DNA of 64,000 nucleotides from Myxococcota bacterium. GTDB taxonomy: Bacteria; Myxococcota; B64-G9. A program made the position numbers and the translations under genes. The stretch spans positions 124,001 to 188,000 of the forward strand of contig JAKLGA010000001.1 of assembly GCA_022710975.1 (NCBI GenBank), written 5' to 3'. This document shows, piece after piece, positions 1-7,624 of this stretch (position 1 is its first letter; each line of letters opens with the position of its first letter). The notes beneath the pieces are model-generated. The model searched no databases. It saw nothing but the letters and a program-made list of their open reading frames with translations, and was not told where the DNA came from.

Positions 1-1
1 G

Positions 2-1504
2 GTGCTGCGCCGCGCGCGCGTGGAGCTCAGGCCCGGCCGCCTGGCGCTCCGGCTCGGTCCGTGCACCCCGCTGCTCGCGGATCGCACGCTGCGCTGCCGG
101 GTGCGCTCGGCGGGCGCGGACGACGCCCCGGCCAAGGTGCTGGACTGGCGGGTGACGCGCGCGTACGTGGTGCGCGCCGCCCGGCCCGAGCGCGAGCAGG
201 AGCTGGTCCAGGCCTTGGAGGGTCTGGTGGCCGAGTACCTGCAGGAGAACCAGCGGGCCGCGGTGCGCCTGCACGAGCGCGGCCGGGTGGCCCAGGCCGT
301 GCGCGATCTCGCCCGGCACGTGGGCGAGCGGGTGGTGATCGGGCCCTTCGAGCCTGCCTGGGCCGAGGAGCTCGAGGCGGCCTTCGGGCGGCGCGGCGAG
401 CTGGAGGAGGAGCTGCTCGACCTGCAGTGGGCGCAGGACGACCGCCGGGCGCGGGTGGAGCGGCTGGTCCAGGAGCGGCGCGCGGCGTTGACCCCGGTCT
501 CGGACTACCGGGCCGAGGTCGGCCTGGAGGCGGTCATCGAGCGCGCCGGGACCTACCTGGTAGAGGTGGAGTACCAGGCGCCCTGCGCGCTGTGGCGCCC
601 GACCTACACCGCCGAGCTGGCGCCCGACGGCGCCGGGCTCGCCTGGGCCTCGGCCGGCATGGTGTGGCAGCTGACCGGCGAGGACTGGACCGGCGTGGAG
701 CTCGCCTTCTCCACCGCCCGGCCGAGCCTGGGGGCCGAGCTGCCCCTGCTCGAGGACGACTGGCTGTCCACCCGGGAGAAGACCGAGGTGGAGCGGAAGG
801 TGGTCGAGGTGGCCTCGCGTGACCAGGTCATCGCCACCACCGCCTCGGCCCCGCAGGGCCGCAGCAGCGACACGCCGCCCGGGCTGGACGACGGCGGCGA
901 GGCGCGCCTGTTCCGCGTCCCGGGCCGGGTGGACGTGCCCTCGGACGGGCGACCGCACAGGCTGGAGTTCGAGCGCTGGCAGGCGCCGACGGAGTGCGAG
1001 TACGTGTGCCTGCCGGAGAAGGCCGAGTTCGTCTTCCTGCGCTCCCTGCAGACCTACCCTGGCGCCCAGCCGCTGCTGGCCGGGCCGGTGGCGCTCATGC
1101 GCGACGGCGGCTACACCGGCCGCGGGCGCATCCGCTTCGTGGCGCCGGGGGAGCGCTTCGGGCTGTCGTGGGGCTCGGAGGACGGGCTGCCGGTCCACCG
1201 CGAGCAGCACCAGGAGTTCGAGGAGACGGGGCTGCGCAAGCGGCGCCAGCACGACTTCCGCGTGGAGCTGTACCTGGCCAACCAGTCCGGCGCCCCGCGC
1301 AGGGTGCGCGTGTCCGAGCGGGTGCCGGTGGCCGAGCTGGAGGCGGTGGAGGTGGAGATCCTGGCCAAGGAGACCAGCCCCGGGTACTCCCGGGACGCCC
1401 AGGGCCTGGTGACCTGGGCGCTCGAGCTCAAGCCGGGTGCGGACGCCCGGCTGAAGCTGGCCTACCGGGTGAGCATGCCGAGCCAGGTGATCTGGCGCGG
1501 CTGA
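2..1504 (+). CDS. MuiA-like (DUF4139) protein, 5' end at window edge
   Basis: Resembles the mucoidy inhibitor MuiA family, whose molecular function is not established. The visible 500 residues hold a charged helical, probably coiled-coil stretch (about 60-165) followed by the beta-rich DUF4139 region. In that region the segment around residues 185-200 (ALWRPTYTAEL) and the late SERVPVAE stretch are typical of the family. The GTG at base 2 is only the first codon that can be read; an N-terminal DUF4140 region and the true start probably lie outside the window. The 3' end overlaps the tail of the convergent FG-GAP gene by 77 bases. No signal peptide can be judged. Family assignment is fairly sure, function is not. 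Confidence 0.7.
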   Translation: MLRRARVELRPGRLALRLGPCTPLLADRTLRCRVRSAGADDAPAKVLDWRVTRAYVVRAARPEREQELVQALEGLVAEYLQENQRAAVRLHERGRVAQAVRDLARHVGERVVIGPFEPAWAEELEAAFGRRGELEEELLDLQWAQDDRRARVERLVQERRAALTPVSDYRAEVGLEAVIERAGTYLVEVEYQAPCALWRPTYTAELAPDGAGLAWASAGMVWQLTGEDWTGVELAFSTARPSLGAELPLLEDDWLSTREKTEVERKVVEVASRDQVIATTASAPQGRSSDTPPGLDDGGEARLFRVPGRVDVPSDGRPHRLEFERWQAPTECEYVCLPEKAEFVFLRSLQTYPGAQPLLAGPVALMRDGGYTGRGRIRFVAPGERFGLSWGSEDGLPVHREQHQEFEETGLRKRRQHDFRVELYLANQSGAPRRVRVSERVPVAELEAVEVEILAKETSPGYSRDAQGLVTWALELKPGADARLKLAYRVSMPSQVIWRG

Positions 1505-4052
1505 TCCGCCTGCCCCGCAGCCCGAGGAGCAGCAGGCCGAGGAGCAGGCTGCAGCCGGGGCCTGCGCCCGCACCGCCCGCGCTGGCGCAGCCGCTGTCCC
1601 CCTCGGCGCACAGGTCCTGCACCGGCACGCAGTTGCCCCCGCGGCAGGCGTCCCCGGCGGTGCAGGCGTCGCCGTCGTCGCAGGGGGTGCCGTCCGCCCT
1701 GGACAGCGCCTGGCAAGTGCCCGAGGCCGCGTCGCAGCTGCCCTGGCTGCAGACCCCGTCCAGCCAGGAGCAATCGCGGGGCGTGCCCATGCACTGGGCG
1801 GCGGAGCAGGTGTCGCCCTCGGTGCAGGGGTTCGAGTCGTCGCAGGGATCGGAGCTGTGCAGGTGGCCGCAGCTGCCGTCCGGGCGGCACTCGTCCGTGC
1901 TGCAGGGGTTCTGGTCGTCGCAGGAGAAGGGCGTGCCGTGGCAGGCGCCCGCGGCGTCGCACAGGTCCGGGTAGGTGCACGGGTCCAGATCGTCGCAGCC
2001 GCTGCCCACGGGCTCGCACAGGCCCGGGCCGTCCTCGACCCCCAGGTACAGGAAGGCGCGGCCGCCGTCCTGGCCCGGGATGTCCTGGTAGGGCGCGGAC
2101 GCCAGGAGGTCCGCGGCGCCGTCCGCGTTCACGTCCCCGGCCGGGGCCACGCACGAGCCGAAGCTCGCCCCGACCTGCTCGTCGCCCGAGGCGGACCAGG
2201 CCGGCGGCGTGAGCGGCCCGGACAGCGACCCCAGGTACATGAAGGCCCGGCCCACCGCGGTGCCCAGCGTGTCCTCGCCGGGGGCGCCCACCAGGACGTC
2301 GGCCTTGCCGTCGCCGTTCGCGTCGCCCACCCCGGCCACGGACCAGCCGAAGCGCGCCTGGGCCCGGTCGGTGCCCGAGTAGCGCCACCAGTAGGCCGTG
2401 GACAGGCCCGTGCCCGGCACGCCTCCGCGGTAGGCGTACGCCCGGCCCGCGCCGCCCTGGGCCGTGTCGTGCCCCGGGGCGCCCACCACCACGTCGTCGA
2501 AGCCATCGGCGTCCACGTCGCCGGCGCCGGCCACGGAGAAGCCGAACTGGGCGTAGGCCTGGGCGTCGCCCGAGGCGCTCCAGCTGGCCGTGGCCGCGGG
2601 TCCGCCCGCGCCGCCCAGGAACAGGAAGGCCCGGCCGCTGGCCTGGTAGGTGAAGGTGTGCAGATAAGCGCCGACGATCAGGTCGCCGAAGCCGTCTCCG
2701 TTCACGTCGCCCGCCCCGGCCACGGAGAAGCCGAAGCCGGCCCCGGCCAGGTCGTCTCCGAGGTGGGTCCAGGCGTGGGTCGAGGACAGGCCCTGCGCCG
2801 TGCCCAGGTACACGAACGCCCGGCCCGGGCCGCTGGTCGGGCCGAGCTCCATGCTCTGGGCCGGGGCCCCGACCACCAGGTCGGGGTAGGAGTCGCCGTT
2901 CACGTCGCCGGCCGCGGCCAGGGAGGTGCCGAAGTAGGCCTGCGCCTCGTCATAGCCCGAGGCGGCCCAGGCGGCGCTGGCTCCGGGGCCGTTGCTCGAG
3001 CCCATGAACACGAAGGCACGCCCGGCGTCGGTCTGGACCCCGTCCTGGTCGGGTGCGCCCACGGCGAAGTCGGCGTAGCCGTCCCTGTCGAGGTCGCCGG
3101 CCGGCGCGGCGGACAGGCCGAAGTGGGCCCGGGTGCGGTCGTCGCCCGAGGAGCTCCAGGCCGGGGTCGCGCCCAGCCCGGTGGCCTGGCCGTAGAACAG
3201 GTACGCCTTGCCGGCCGCGGTGTTGGCCGTGGAGAAGTAGGGCGCGGTCACCAGCACGTCGCCGAACCCGTCGCCGTTCACGTCGCCCACCCCGGCCAGC
3301 GCCCAGCCGAAGCGGGCCAGCTCGCGGTCCTGGCCCGAGCTCGTCCAGGCCGGGTCGATGGTGACCGGGTAGCGCCGGGCGTCCTGCACCTCGATCCACA
3401 GGCGCCCGGCCCGGCGGGCGAAGCTGCAGGGCAGCTCGCGGCCGTCCGGCTCGAAGGCCCGCGGTGGGCTGGCGCGCAGCACCTCGGCCCCGGCGTGGTC
3501 GACCCGCAGGCCGCCCGGGCTGAGCCCCCAGGCGGCGCCCTCCAGCCCGAAGCCCAGCGCGAAACGCTCCCCCTGCGGCGCGAGCACGTGCAGGGTCTGC
3601 TGGAAGGCCTCGGGGCCGTTGTCCAGCTCCTGCACCACCAGCCCGGGGTGCGACCAGCGCAGGCGCGTCCCCTCGGCCACCAGCGCCGCCGGCGGCAGCG
3701 CGCGCTCCTCGCCCCCCGCCGCGAGCCGCTCGAGGCGCACCTGCAGGCGCCAGGCCGGGGACGGCCCTGACGGCTCCAGGCTGAAGGCCGGGGCGGCGGC
3801 GCTCAGGCGCAGCCCGGGCCGGTGCGCGATGAACACCCCGCGCGCGGGATCGCGGTGCACCCGGCGCGCGTCGCGCTCCAGGAACAGCCTGGTGGCCTGG
3901 CCCCAGGTCGGGGCGGCGCGTGGCCCGGCCCGCAGCGCCGCGGCCTGCGACCCGGCCTCGGGCCTGGGCTCCCCGGGGGGCTGACAGGCCAGGCAGGTCA
4001 CGGGCAGCAGCAGCGAGGCGAGCCTCCACACGGCGCGGGTCTGGCGGGCCAT
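1428..4052 (-). CDS. FG-GAP repeat lipoprotein with Cys-rich repeats and MYXO-CTERM-like tail
   Basis: An exported surface protein of 874 residues. The N-terminus has a hydrophobic segment ending in LAC (Cys23), suggesting a lipoprotein. Seven integrin-alpha-like FG-GAP/Ca-binding repeats follow from about residue 250 (forms such as GDVNGDGFGDVLV), predicting a beta-propeller. Next comes a Cys-rich stretch with repeated CDDxxPC units, common in myxobacterial secreted proteins. The C-terminus has a Gly-Cys, a Leu-rich helix and RGRR, like a MYXO-CTERM sorting signal, but the frame then runs 25-26 residues further into the 3' end of the neighbouring gene. A GGGGAGG ribosome site lies about 8 bases before the ATG. 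Ligand unknown. Confidence 0.75.
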   Translation of the reverse strand: MARQTRAVWRLASLLLPVTCLACQPPGEPRPEAGSQAAALRAGPRAAPTWGQATRLFLERDARRVHRDPARGVFIAHRPGLRLSAAAPAFSLEPSGPSPAWRLQVRLERLAAGGEERALPPAALVAEGTRLRWSHPGLVVQELDNGPEAFQQTLHVLAPQGERFALGFGLEGAAWGLSPGGLRVDHAGAEVLRASPPRAFEPDGRELPCSFARRAGRLWIEVQDARRYPVTIDPAWTSSGQDRELARFGWALAGVGDVNGDGFGDVLVTAPYFSTANTAAGKAYLFYGQATGLGATPAWSSSGDDRTRAHFGLSAAPAGDLDRDGYADFAVGAPDQDGVQTDAGRAFVFMGSSNGPGASAAWAASGYDEAQAYFGTSLAAAGDVNGDSYPDLVVGAPAQSMELGPTSGPGRAFVYLGTAQGLSSTHAWTHLGDDLAGAGFGFSVAGAGDVNGDGFGDLIVGAYLHTFTYQASGRAFLFLGGAGGPAATASWSASGDAQAYAQFGFSVAGAGDVDADGFDDVVVGAPGHDTAQGGAGRAYAYRGGVPGTGLSTAYWWRYSGTDRAQARFGWSVAGVGDANGDGKADVLVGAPGEDTLGTAVGRAFMYLGSLSGPLTPPAWSASGDEQVGASFGSCVAPAGDVNADGAADLLASAPYQDIPGQDGGRAFLYLGVEDGPGLCEPVGSGCDDLDPCTYPDLCDAAGACHGTPFSCDDQNPCSTDECRPDGSCGHLHSSDPCDDSNPCTEGDTCSAAQCMGTPRDCSWLDGVCSQGSCDAASGTCQALSRADGTPCDDGDACTAGDACRGGNCVPVQDLCAEGDSGCASAGGAGAGPGCSLLLGLLLLGLRGRRISRARSPGSACSPGRPASAGRPHPA

Positions 4053-4139
4053 GACGTCAGCCTCCCCCCCCGCGCGCCGCGTGAGCGGACGGGCGGGGCT
4101 GGATCCTGCCTCGATTCTCGGGGGCGCCGGGGAGCCGAG

Positions 4140-4739
4140 TCAACTCGCCCGGACGGTGAAGCGCAGGCGGTGGTTGGAGATCAGGATCTCGTCCCCCTGG
4201 GACAGCCGGTGCTTGGTGATCTGCTCGCCGTCCAGCCAGGTGCCGTTGGCGGAGTTGAGATCCTCGATGAACCAGCCGTTCCGCTCGCGGGTGACGACCG
4301 CGTGCTCGCGGGAGACGGAGCGGTGCTGGATGACGTGATCGCACTTGCTGCCGCGGCCGATCAGGAAGATGTCCTTGCGCACGGAGATGAGCGGGCCGTC
4401 GTCCACCTGCAGCAGCAGCAGGTCGCCGCCGCCCGGGCGGGCGGCGGGCCGGGAGGCCGGGCGGGCGACGGGCGCGGGCGCGAGCTGCGGCGCGACGCTG
4501 GGGCGTCCCGGCCGGGCCGCGGGCGGGGGCTCCGGCTCGGCCTCGTCGAGGAGGTCCACCCCGGAGGGCGGCGCCATCGACACGGGGGTCACCTTGATGA
4601 GCCCCATGCGCCGGCCCAGATCGAACAGGGCCAGGTGGATGACCTGGTCCGGATCCAGGCCGGAGGTCTGACCGATCTGGCGGATGATCGCCAGCATGCG
4701 CGGATCGAGCTGGACCGACTTGCGCACGGGGTTGTCCAT
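4140..4739 (-). CDS. FHA-domain protein
   Basis: A 199-residue cytoplasmic protein. The C-terminal half is a forkhead-associated (phosphothreonine-binding) domain with the expected order of motifs: IGRGSKCDHVI, SREHA and NSANGTWLDG. The N-terminal 55 residues look like a small helical module (KSVQLDPRMLAIIRQIGQ), joined to the FHA domain by an Ala/Pro-rich linker. The frame is open to an ATG at 4793, but GAGG lies 7 bases before the ATG at 4739, so that start is preferred; an ATG at 4745 is also possible. It is last in a minus-strand operon, about 25 bases after the radical SAM gene. It probably reads a Ser/Thr-kinase phosphorylation; the partner is unknown. Confidence 0.8.
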   Translation of the reverse strand: MDNPVRKSVQLDPRMLAIIRQIGQTSGLDPDQVIHLALFDLGRRMGLIKVTPVSMAPPSGVDLLDEAEPEPPPAARPGRPSVAPQLAPAPVARPASRPAARPGGGDLLLLQVDDGPLISVRKDIFLIGRGSKCDHVIQHRSVSREHAVVTRERNGWFIEDLNSANGTWLDGEQITKHRLSQGDEILISNHRLRFTVRAS

Positions 4740-4764
4740 GATCATGCCTCGGCTGAGGCCCATG

Positions 4765-6093
4765 CTAGCGCAGGCCGCCGGGCCGATCAACAAACTGGCC
4801 CGGCCACTCCTCCCTGAAACGGTTGAAGCAGCCGAGCTCCAGGCCGGGCCTGCGCCTGGTGAGGGCGCGCAGGAAGGCGCGCATGCCCAGCGGGGCTCCG
4901 CCCGCGCGCGGCGGCCAGGGCCCGCCCGGGCGCGGATCCAGGTCGAGGTTGCGCACCTGCAGCATGTGCGCGCCGCTGCGCTCGAGCAGCCCGACGAGCG
5001 CCTCGAGCTCCTCGGGCCGGTCGGTGTGCCCGGGCAGGCTGAGCAGGTTGAAGGCGACCCACAGCCCCCGGGCCGCCGCGCGGGTGGCGAACTCCTCGAC
5101 CTCCGCCAGGCTGAAGTCGCCGCGGTGGTAGGCGCGGAAGGCGCGCGGCCGGGCGCTGGCCAGGCTCACCCGCACGCTCTGCAGCCCGGCCTGCGCCAGC
5201 GCCTCCACCGCCTCCGGGCGGCTGCCGTTGGTGTTCATGTGCAGGGTGCCGCGGGAGGTGCGGCGGCGGATGGCCCGCAGGGCCTCGACGATGCGCGCGG
5301 CCTCGGTCAGCGGCTCGCCCTCGCAGCCCTGGCCGAAGCTCACCATGGCCGGGCGGGCGTGGGACAGGTGGTGCACGGCCACCTCGACGATGTGGGCCAG
5401 GGGGGGCGCGGCGTCCAGGCGCACCTGCGGGCTCGGCACCGGCCCGTCGGACTCCGAGATGCAACCCCGGCAGCGCGCGTTGCAGCGCGGGGCCGTGGGC
5501 AGCCCGGCCTCGTAGGCGCCCAGGAACAGGTTGCTGGCCGTGCAGCAGCCGTACTCCGTCACGCAGCGGGCGAGCTGGGCCACCACCCGGTTGCGCGGGA
5601 ACCGCGTTCGGAAACGGGTCAGGCGCGCCCCCCAGTCCGGCAGGCGGAAACGCGCCGGATCCCAGTGGGTGTGGGGGTCCAGCCGGGAGAGCGCGCACAG
5701 GACGCCGCCGCGGTGGAAGCCCACCGCGGTGTAGGCGCGCAGCGGCAGCGGGGGCGCGCCCCTGCCGGCCTCGGCCGCCGGCAGCAGGTGCCGCACGTGG
5801 CCCGGGGGCGGCACGCCGGCCACGGCGTGCGGCCGCAGCGCGCGGCCGTGCAGCCGCACCTCGCAGAGCTCCACCGCGTGGCCGGTGCGCGGGTCCAGCC
5901 CCACCGGGCATCGGCCGGGCAAGTAGGCGAGCTGCAGCCCGTCGGGGGCCGGCATGCCGCCCCGTGCCTCGAGCGGTCGCAGCGCCTGGCCGTCCCAGCC
6001 GGCCGCCAGGAGCTGAGGGTGATCGTAGACCTGCCCGGCGTCGTCGGCCCACAGCAGGCGCGGGCGGGTGGACGGGCGGCGCTCAGGGCTCAA
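4765..6093 (-). CDS. Radical SAM protein
   Basis: A 442-residue iron-sulfur enzyme of the radical SAM superfamily. The cluster-binding motif CNARCRGC (Cx3Cx2C) lies near residue 205. It is followed by a glycine-rich SAM-binding stretch (FGQGCEGEP) and a strand with HMNTNGS, as in MoaA/SPASM-like enzymes. The N-terminal 200 residues are an extra domain with scattered Cys residues (about 168-180). I see no clear SPASM Cys cluster at the C-terminus. The start overlaps the end of rng by 11 bases, indicating translational coupling. The substrate cannot be told from sequence. Confidence 0.75.
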   Translation of the reverse strand: MSPERRPSTRPRLLWADDAGQVYDHPQLLAAGWDGQALRPLEARGGMPAPDGLQLAYLPGRCPVGLDPRTGHAVELCEVRLHGRALRPHAVAGVPPPGHVRHLLPAAEAGRGAPPLPLRAYTAVGFHRGGVLCALSRLDPHTHWDPARFRLPDWGARLTRFRTRFPRNRVVAQLARCVTEYGCCTASNLFLGAYEAGLPTAPRCNARCRGCISESDGPVPSPQVRLDAAPPLAHIVEVAVHHLSHARPAMVSFGQGCEGEPLTEAARIVEALRAIRRRTSRGTLHMNTNGSRPEAVEALAQAGLQSVRVSLASARPRAFRAYHRGDFSLAEVEEFATRAAARGLWVAFNLLSLPGHTDRPEELEALVGLLERSGAHMLQVRNLDLDPRPGGPWPPRAGGAPLGMRAFLRALTRRRPGLELGCFNRFREEWPGQFVDRPGGLR

Positions 6094-7624
6094 AGCGGAC
6101 CTCGTACTGCTCCAGGTGGAAGTGCGGCACCGCGTCCACGCGCAGCTGCACCCCCAGGCGGCGCTCGAGCGACTCGAGCACGGCCTGCTCCTCGTCGATC
6201 AGCCGCTTGGCGACCGCGGGGCTGGCGGAGACCCGCAGGATGCCCCGCCGGCCGCGGGCCTCGCGCTCCACGGCGCGCAGCAGCTCGTAGCACACCGACG
6301 CGGCGGACTTCACCCGGCCGGTGCCGTCGCAGTAGGGGCAGGGCTCGGTCAGGCTGCGGATCAGGCTCTCGCGCACCCGCTTGCGGGTCATCTCCACCAG
6401 CCCCAGCTCGGAGATCTTGAGGATGTTGGTGCGGGCCCGGTCGGCGGTCAGCGCCTCCTGCAGCGTGCTGAACACGCGCTCGCGGTTGGCCGGGCGCTCC
6501 ATGTCGATGAAGTCGATGATGATGATGCCGCCCAGGTCCCGCAGCCTGAGCTGGCAGACGATCTCGCGCACCGCCTCCAGGTTGATCTTGGTGATGGTGT
6601 CTTCCAGGTTGTGCTTGCCCACGTAGCGGCCCGTGTTGACGTCGATGGCGGTGAGCGCCTCGGTCTGGTCGATGACGATCGTGCCGCCGCTCTTCAGCCA
6701 CACCTTGCGGTCGAGCGCGCGGCCGATCTCCACCTCCAGGCCGAGGGCGTCGAACAGGGGCTCGCCGCCCTCGTACAGCTCCACCCGCGCGGCCAGGGCG
6801 GGCATGAAGGTGCGCACGAACTCGAGCAGGGTGCGGTGCTCGGCCGGGTCGTCGATGACCAGCCGGTCCACCTCGGCGGTGAAGAGGTCCCGGGTGGCGC
6901 GGCGGATCAGATCCAGGTCCTGGTAGAGCTGGGTGGGCGCGCCCGAGGCGCTGGCGCGCGCCTGCACGTCCTGCCACAGCCGGGTCAGGAAGCGCATGTC
7001 GGCCGCCAGGACCTCCTCGTCGGCGCCCTCGGCGGCGGTGCGGATGATGAAGCCGGTCTTGGGCTGGCGTAGCTGCTCGACCAGCTCCTTGAGCCGCCTG
7101 CGCTCGCCCTCCTGGAGGATGCGGCGCGAGATGCCGATGTGGTCGACGGTCGGCAGGAAGACCAGCAGCCGGCCGGGCAGGGTGATGTGGGTGGTCAGGC
7201 GTGCGCCCTTGGTGCCGATGGGCGCCTTGGCCACCTGGACCACGATCTCCTGGCCGTTGTGGAGCAGATCGGAGATGCGGGCCGGGGGCGGCAGCGACGG
7301 GCCCTCGCCCTCCTCGGCGCTCTCGTCCGGCGGCTTGACCTCGTCCTCCTCGTCGGCCTCCTTGTCGGCCACCAGGCCCAGGTCGGCGGTCGAGACGGGC
7401 TGGAGCACGTCGGAGACGTACAGGAAGCCGGCCTTGTCCAGACCGATGTCCACGAAGGCCGCGTCCATCCCCGGCAGGACGCGCACCACGCGGCCCAGGT
7501 AGATGTTGCCCACCAGGCCGCGGCCGCTGGGCCGCTCGATGTACAGCTCGGCCAGGGTGCCCTTCTCCACCAGCGCCACCCTGCGCTCGTGGTGCAGGGC
7601 GTTGATCGCCAGGAGCGTGCTCAT
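6083..7624 (-). CDS. rng: Ribonuclease E/G family protein
   Basis: A 513-residue endoribonuclease, the size of RNase G. It begins with the family opening around residues 5-50 (an S1-type RNA-binding fold, GNIYLGRVVRVLPGMDAAFVD). A Glu/Asp-rich insertion sits near residues 85-105. The catalytic core contains DVNTGR and IIDFIDME, whose Asp residues bind Mg in E. coli RNase E, and the zinc-link motif CPYCDGTG lies near residue 430. It lacks the long C-terminal degradosome scaffold of RNase E. Its role would be 16S rRNA 5' maturation and mRNA turnover. The ATG overlaps the stop of the upstream radical SAM gene (ATGA), a common pairing in other phyla. Confidence 0.93.
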   Translation of the reverse strand: MSTLLAINALHHERRVALVEKGTLAELYIERPSGRGLVGNIYLGRVVRVLPGMDAAFVDIGLDKAGFLYVSDVLQPVSTADLGLVADKEADEEDEVKPPDESAEEGEGPSLPPPARISDLLHNGQEIVVQVAKAPIGTKGARLTTHITLPGRLLVFLPTVDHIGISRRILQEGERRRLKELVEQLRQPKTGFIIRTAAEGADEEVLAADMRFLTRLWQDVQARASASGAPTQLYQDLDLIRRATRDLFTAEVDRLVIDDPAEHRTLLEFVRTFMPALAARVELYEGGEPLFDALGLEVEIGRALDRKVWLKSGGTIVIDQTEALTAIDVNTGRYVGKHNLEDTITKINLEAVREIVCQLRLRDLGGIIIIDFIDMERPANRERVFSTLQEALTADRARTNILKISELGLVEMTRKRVRESLIRSLTEPCPYCDGTGRVKSAASVCYELLRAVEREARGRRGILRVSASPAVAKRLIDEEQAVLESLERRLGVQLRVDAVPHFHLEQYEVRFEP

